64,000 nt of DNA, taken from NCBI RefSeq assembly GCF_003148495.1, contig NZ_QGGH01000002.1, positions 620,001 to 684,000 of the forward strand, in the 5' to 3' direction. The position numbers and the translations under genes are program-made. Origin of the DNA: Mesorhizobium loti (GTDB taxonomy: Bacteria; Pseudomonadota; Alphaproteobacteria; Rhizobiales; Rhizobiaceae). Under the pieces are notes generated by a model that saw nothing but the letters and a program-made list of their open reading frames with translations, made no database searches and was not told where the DNA came from. Positions 61,298 through 64,000 of this stretch are shown here, one piece after another (within the stretch, counting starts at the first letter, position 1; each line of letters starts with the position of its first letter).

Positions 61298-62773
61298 ATG
61301 GCTCTTTCCGTGCCAGCCATCATGAAGACGACGGCAGCGCGGCTTTCGGCGCTCTACCTCCTGCTCTTCGCACTCTGCGCTGTGGCGCTCGTCTTCTACA
61401 TGACCTCGCTGTCGGCACGCATGCTGACGGCGCAGACACAGGACACCATCAATGACGAGGTGCTCGGTCTGGCTCACGCCTATCAACGCGGCGGCCTGCC
61501 GGTGTTGGTCCGTGTGGTCGAGGCGCGCTCACGTCAGCCCGGCGCCAATCTCTATCTGATCGCCGACGCCAACGGCCAGATTCTGACCGGCAATGTGCAG
61601 AGTCTCGAACCTGGCGTTCTCGAAGCCGAAGGCTGGACCAGCAGCCCTTTCTCCTATCAGCGCTTTGGCGAAGGAGAACTTGAGCGTCTGCGCAATCTGC
61701 CCGCCGAGCAGGGTAGCACCCAATCCGAACAGAGCGATGCGCAGGCGCAGGGCGAAAAGGGCCACAACGCCATTGCGCTGGTGCTGCGGCTGCCGAACCA
61801 GATGATCATGCTGGTCGGCCGCGACCTCGGCGAGCCGGAGCGGTTCCGCGCTGTCATCCGCCGTGCTTTGATGCTGGCGCTCGGCATGATGGGGCTTGGC
61901 GGACTGCTAATCTGGTTCTTTGTCGGCCGCGCCGCGCTGAAGCGCATCGACAGCGTGTCGGAAGCTAGCCGCCGCATCATGGGCGGCGATCTGTCGGGCC
62001 GGCTGCCGGTGACCGGGGCCGGTGACGAGTTCGATCGGCTCTCCGAAAACCTCAATGCCATGCTGGCCAGAATCGCCACGCTCAACGAGGGTCTGAAACA
62101 GGTTTCCGACAACATCGCGCATGATCTGAAGACGCCGCTGACCCGGCTTCGCAACCGGGCCGAAGCGACGCTTTCGGGCAAGCACAAGACATCAGACTAC
62201 CGGCAGGCGCTGGAAGGCACCATCGCCGAGTCCGACCAGCTGATAAAAACCTTCAACGCCATCCTGATGATCTCCCGGCTGGAGGCTGGCTACTCGTCTG
62301 AAAATACGAACCGCGTCGATCTTGCGGAAGCCGTGCGCGATGTCGTCGAGCTCTATGAGCCGGTGGCGGAGGAGGCGGGCGTCTCGCTCGAGGCAGATGT
62401 CCGAGAGGCGACCTTCGTCAACGGCAACCGCGAACTGATCGGCCAGGCGCTGTCGAACATCGTCGACAACGCCATCAAATATTCGACCGACGCCACCGCA
62501 CAGCCGGCCGTACGCGTGGCACTTGAGCGGGTCGGTGCGGGCGTTCGGCTGTCGGTCGCCGACAATGGCCATGGTATTCCCGACGACGGCGACCGCGCCC
62601 GTGCGACGGAACGTTTCGTGCGGCTGGAGAAGAGCCGTTCGCAGCCGGGTTCCGGTCTTGGCCTCAGTCTCGCCAAGGCCGTCATGACGTTCCACAATGG
62701 CCGGCTTGATCTCTTGCCTGGCAATCCCGGATTATCCGTGGTCATGAGTTTCCCGGCACGGGAGGATCACTGA
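61298..62773 (+). CDS. sensor histidine kinase
   Basis: A 491-residue membrane kinase: segments at about 15-36 and 190-210 enclosing a periplasmic sensor with a Gln/Ser-rich stretch (134-153), HAMP (about 211-263), H-box His275 in DNIAHDLKTPLTRLRNRAEA, and ATPase domain (LIGQALSNIVDNAIKYS, DNGHGIPDDG, GSGLGLSLAKAV). Signal unknown. ATG 61298 or 61322. Its stop overlaps the glnE start (TGATG). Confidence 0.92.
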   Translation: MALSVPAIMKTTAARLSALYLLLFALCAVALVFYMTSLSARMLTAQTQDTINDEVLGLAHAYQRGGLPVLVRVVEARSRQPGANLYLIADANGQILTGNVQSLEPGVLEAEGWTSSPFSYQRFGEGELERLRNLPAEQGSTQSEQSDAQAQGEKGHNAIALVLRLPNQMIMLVGRDLGEPERFRAVIRRALMLALGMMGLGGLLIWFFVGRAALKRIDSVSEASRRIMGGDLSGRLPVTGAGDEFDRLSENLNAMLARIATLNEGLKQVSDNIAHDLKTPLTRLRNRAEATLSGKHKTSDYRQALEGTIAESDQLIKTFNAILMISRLEAGYSSENTNRVDLAEAVRDVVELYEPVAEEAGVSLEADVREATFVNGNRELIGQALSNIVDNAIKYSTDATAQPAVRVALERVGAGVRLSVADNGHGIPDDGDRARATERFVRLEKSRSQPGSGLGLSLAKAVMTFHNGRLDLLPGNPGLSVVMSFPAREDH

Positions 62774-64000
62774 TGAGCACGGCTGCAAAGCGGGCGGCGA
62801 CGGATTGGCTGCTGAAGCCGGCGGCCAGGCTTGCTCCGCTGGATGAAGGCCATGCGCGGCAAGAACTGGCCGAGATCGCTTCAGCGGCGCGGGAAGAAGG
62901 GCTGACGCGGTTGGCCAAGTTCCTGGCCGGCAAAGGGGAGAGCCAGGATTTCCTCGCCGCCGTTTTCGATCTGTCTCCGTTCCTGCGCGATACGGCACGC
63001 CGCCGGCCGCGGATTCTGGACGGCCTCTTCGACCAGCCCGTCGAGGCTCGGCTGAAAGCGATCGGCGCTGCCATCGACCAGGCCTATCTCGCCGAGGCGG
63101 TCTCGGAATCCAGCCTGATGATGGAGCTGCGCCAATGGAAGGCCGAGGCGCATTTCCTGATCGCGCTGGCCGATCTTGCCGGCGAAGCCGAAACGGCGCT
63201 GACGGTGCGGCGGCTGAGCGACCTTGCCGATGCCTGCACCCGCGCCGCTGTCGACTTCCTGCTGCGCGACGCATATGGCCAGGGCAAGCTCAAACTGCGG
63301 GATCTCGACAATCCGTCGAAGCAATCGGGCTGGATCCTGCTCGGCATGGGCAAGCTCGGCGCGCACGAGCTGAATTTCTCGTCCGACATCGACCTTGTGG
63401 TTTTCTTCGATCCGGAAGCGCCCGCTGTCGCTGATCCCCTCGATGCCACCGAGCTGTTCTCGCGCTTGACGCGCCGCCTGGTGCGCATCCTGCAGGACCG
63501 CACCGAGCACGGTTATGTCTTCCGCACCGATCTGAGGCTCCGCCCCGATCCCGGTTCGACCCCGCTGGCGATCCCGGTTGAGGCGGCACTGCGCTACTAT
63601 GAGGCACGCGGCCAGAACTGGGAGCGCGCCGCCATGATCAAGGCACGTCCGGTGGCCGGCGATTTGGCCGCGGGCGTTGCCTTCCTCAAGGAGTTGCAGC
63701 CCTACATCTGGCGCAAATACATGGACTACGCGGCGATTGCCGACGTCCATTCGATCAAGCGCCAAATCCACGCCCACAAGGGTCATGGCGAGATCGCCGT
63801 CAAGGGTCACAACGTCAAGCTCGGGCGCGGTGGAATCCGCGAGATCGAGTTCTTCGTCCAGACCCAGCAACTCATCGCCGGCGGACGCTTCCCGGAACTG
63901 CGTGGCCGCGAGACCGTGCCGATGCTCGGCCAGCTCGCCGCACGCGGCTGGATCACCGCCGATGCGTGCGACGCGTTGGCTCGTCAATACTGGTTCCTGC
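62773..64000 (+). CDS. glnE: glutamate-ammonia-ligase adenylyltransferase (partial, C-terminus beyond window)
   Basis: The first 409 residues of the bifunctional enzyme that adenylylates and deadenylylates glutamine synthetase according to PII. The first nucleotidyltransferase (deadenylylase) domain shows ILLGMGKLGAHELNFSSDIDLVVFFD and RTDLRLRPDPGSTPLAIP; further on is LGRGGIREIEFFVQTQQLI. The start ATG at 62773 overlaps the kinase stop by one base, so nitrogen control is translationally linked to the two-component pair. The second catalytic domain lies outside the window. Confidence 0.96.
   Translation, partial: MSTAAKRAATDWLLKPAARLAPLDEGHARQELAEIASAAREEGLTRLAKFLAGKGESQDFLAAVFDLSPFLRDTARRRPRILDGLFDQPVEARLKAIGAAIDQAYLAEAVSESSLMMELRQWKAEAHFLIALADLAGEAETALTVRRLSDLADACTRAAVDFLLRDAYGQGKLKLRDLDNPSKQSGWILLGMGKLGAHELNFSSDIDLVVFFDPEAPAVADPLDATELFSRLTRRLVRILQDRTEHGYVFRTDLRLRPDPGSTPLAIPVEAALRYYEARGQNWERAAMIKARPVAGDLAAGVAFLKELQPYIWRKYMDYAAIADVHSIKRQIHAHKGHGEIAVKGHNVKLGRGGIREIEFFVQTQQLIAGGRFPELRGRETVPMLGQLAARGWITADACDALARQYWFL

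Overview
The window is high-GC chromosomal DNA from an alphaproteobacterium of the Rhizobiales, most likely Mesorhizobium or a close relative. The reasons are the block feuN-feuP-feuQ ... cycHJKL-degP-two-component system-glnE (an order known from Sinorhizobium), a MucR/Ros regulator, a choline-sulfate betI-betC pair, an R. etli-type asparaginase, several rhizobial DUF families and a rhizobial palindromic repeat. No rRNA, tRNA, CRISPR, insertion sequence or prophage was seen. About 62 protein genes fill the window. Same-strand neighbours often overlap by 1-8 bases (ATGA, TGATG or GTGA junctions).

Layout. 1-2.7 kb: a PLP dehydratase cut by the window edge, choline sulfatase and BetI, with a likely BetI operator. 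2.9-7 kb: thiolase and asparaginase, a Tat-exported beta-helix protein and a Gre-type factor. 7-7.7 kb: an AbrB/Doc toxin-antitoxin pair with a strong promoter inside an inverted repeat; the Doc protein has Tyr in place of the catalytic His. 7.7-11.3 kb: two-subunit methylmalonyl-CoA mutase. 11.6-24 kb: housekeeping and envelope genes (HerA-like ATPase, L,D-transpeptidase, haloacid dehalogenase, aminotransferase, superoxide dismutase, two c-type cytochromes, SET protein, LysE exporter, oligopeptidase B, MucR, SufE). 24.4-32.3 kb: a DivJ/PleC-like sensor kinase overlapping a peptidoglycan-binding protein, DUF1491, DUF2336, DUF1214/DUF1254 and penicillin-binding protein 1A.

32.6-41.1 kb is the most intriguing stretch. 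A sugar-type ABC transporter is followed on the same strand by a phosphotriesterase-like hydrolase, a class-I-amidotransferase-like protein, a PfkB sugar kinase, a BtpA-family barrel and an M20 amidohydrolase. A cupin-type HTH regulator lies just upstream, and a 39-bp near-perfect palindrome sits in front of the operon. It looks like a complete uptake and breakdown pathway for an unidentified amide- or lactone-bearing sugar compound. 41.2-48.8 kb carries a second catabolic module: an arginine-deiminase-fold hydrolase and an M20 amidohydrolase, a divergent LysR regulator, and a spermidine/putrescine-type ABC transporter.

49-51 kb: a LysE exporter, a pentenoate-hydratase-like enzyme and an orphan DUF3168 phage/GTA-type gene. 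51.3-64 kb: the envelope-signalling and cytochrome c maturation block feuNPQ, a surface-antigen lipoprotein, ccmI-ccmE-ccmF-ccmH, degP, a second OmpR/EnvZ-type two-component pair, and the 5' part of glnE running off the right edge. Functions are read from motifs and context; no database search was possible.
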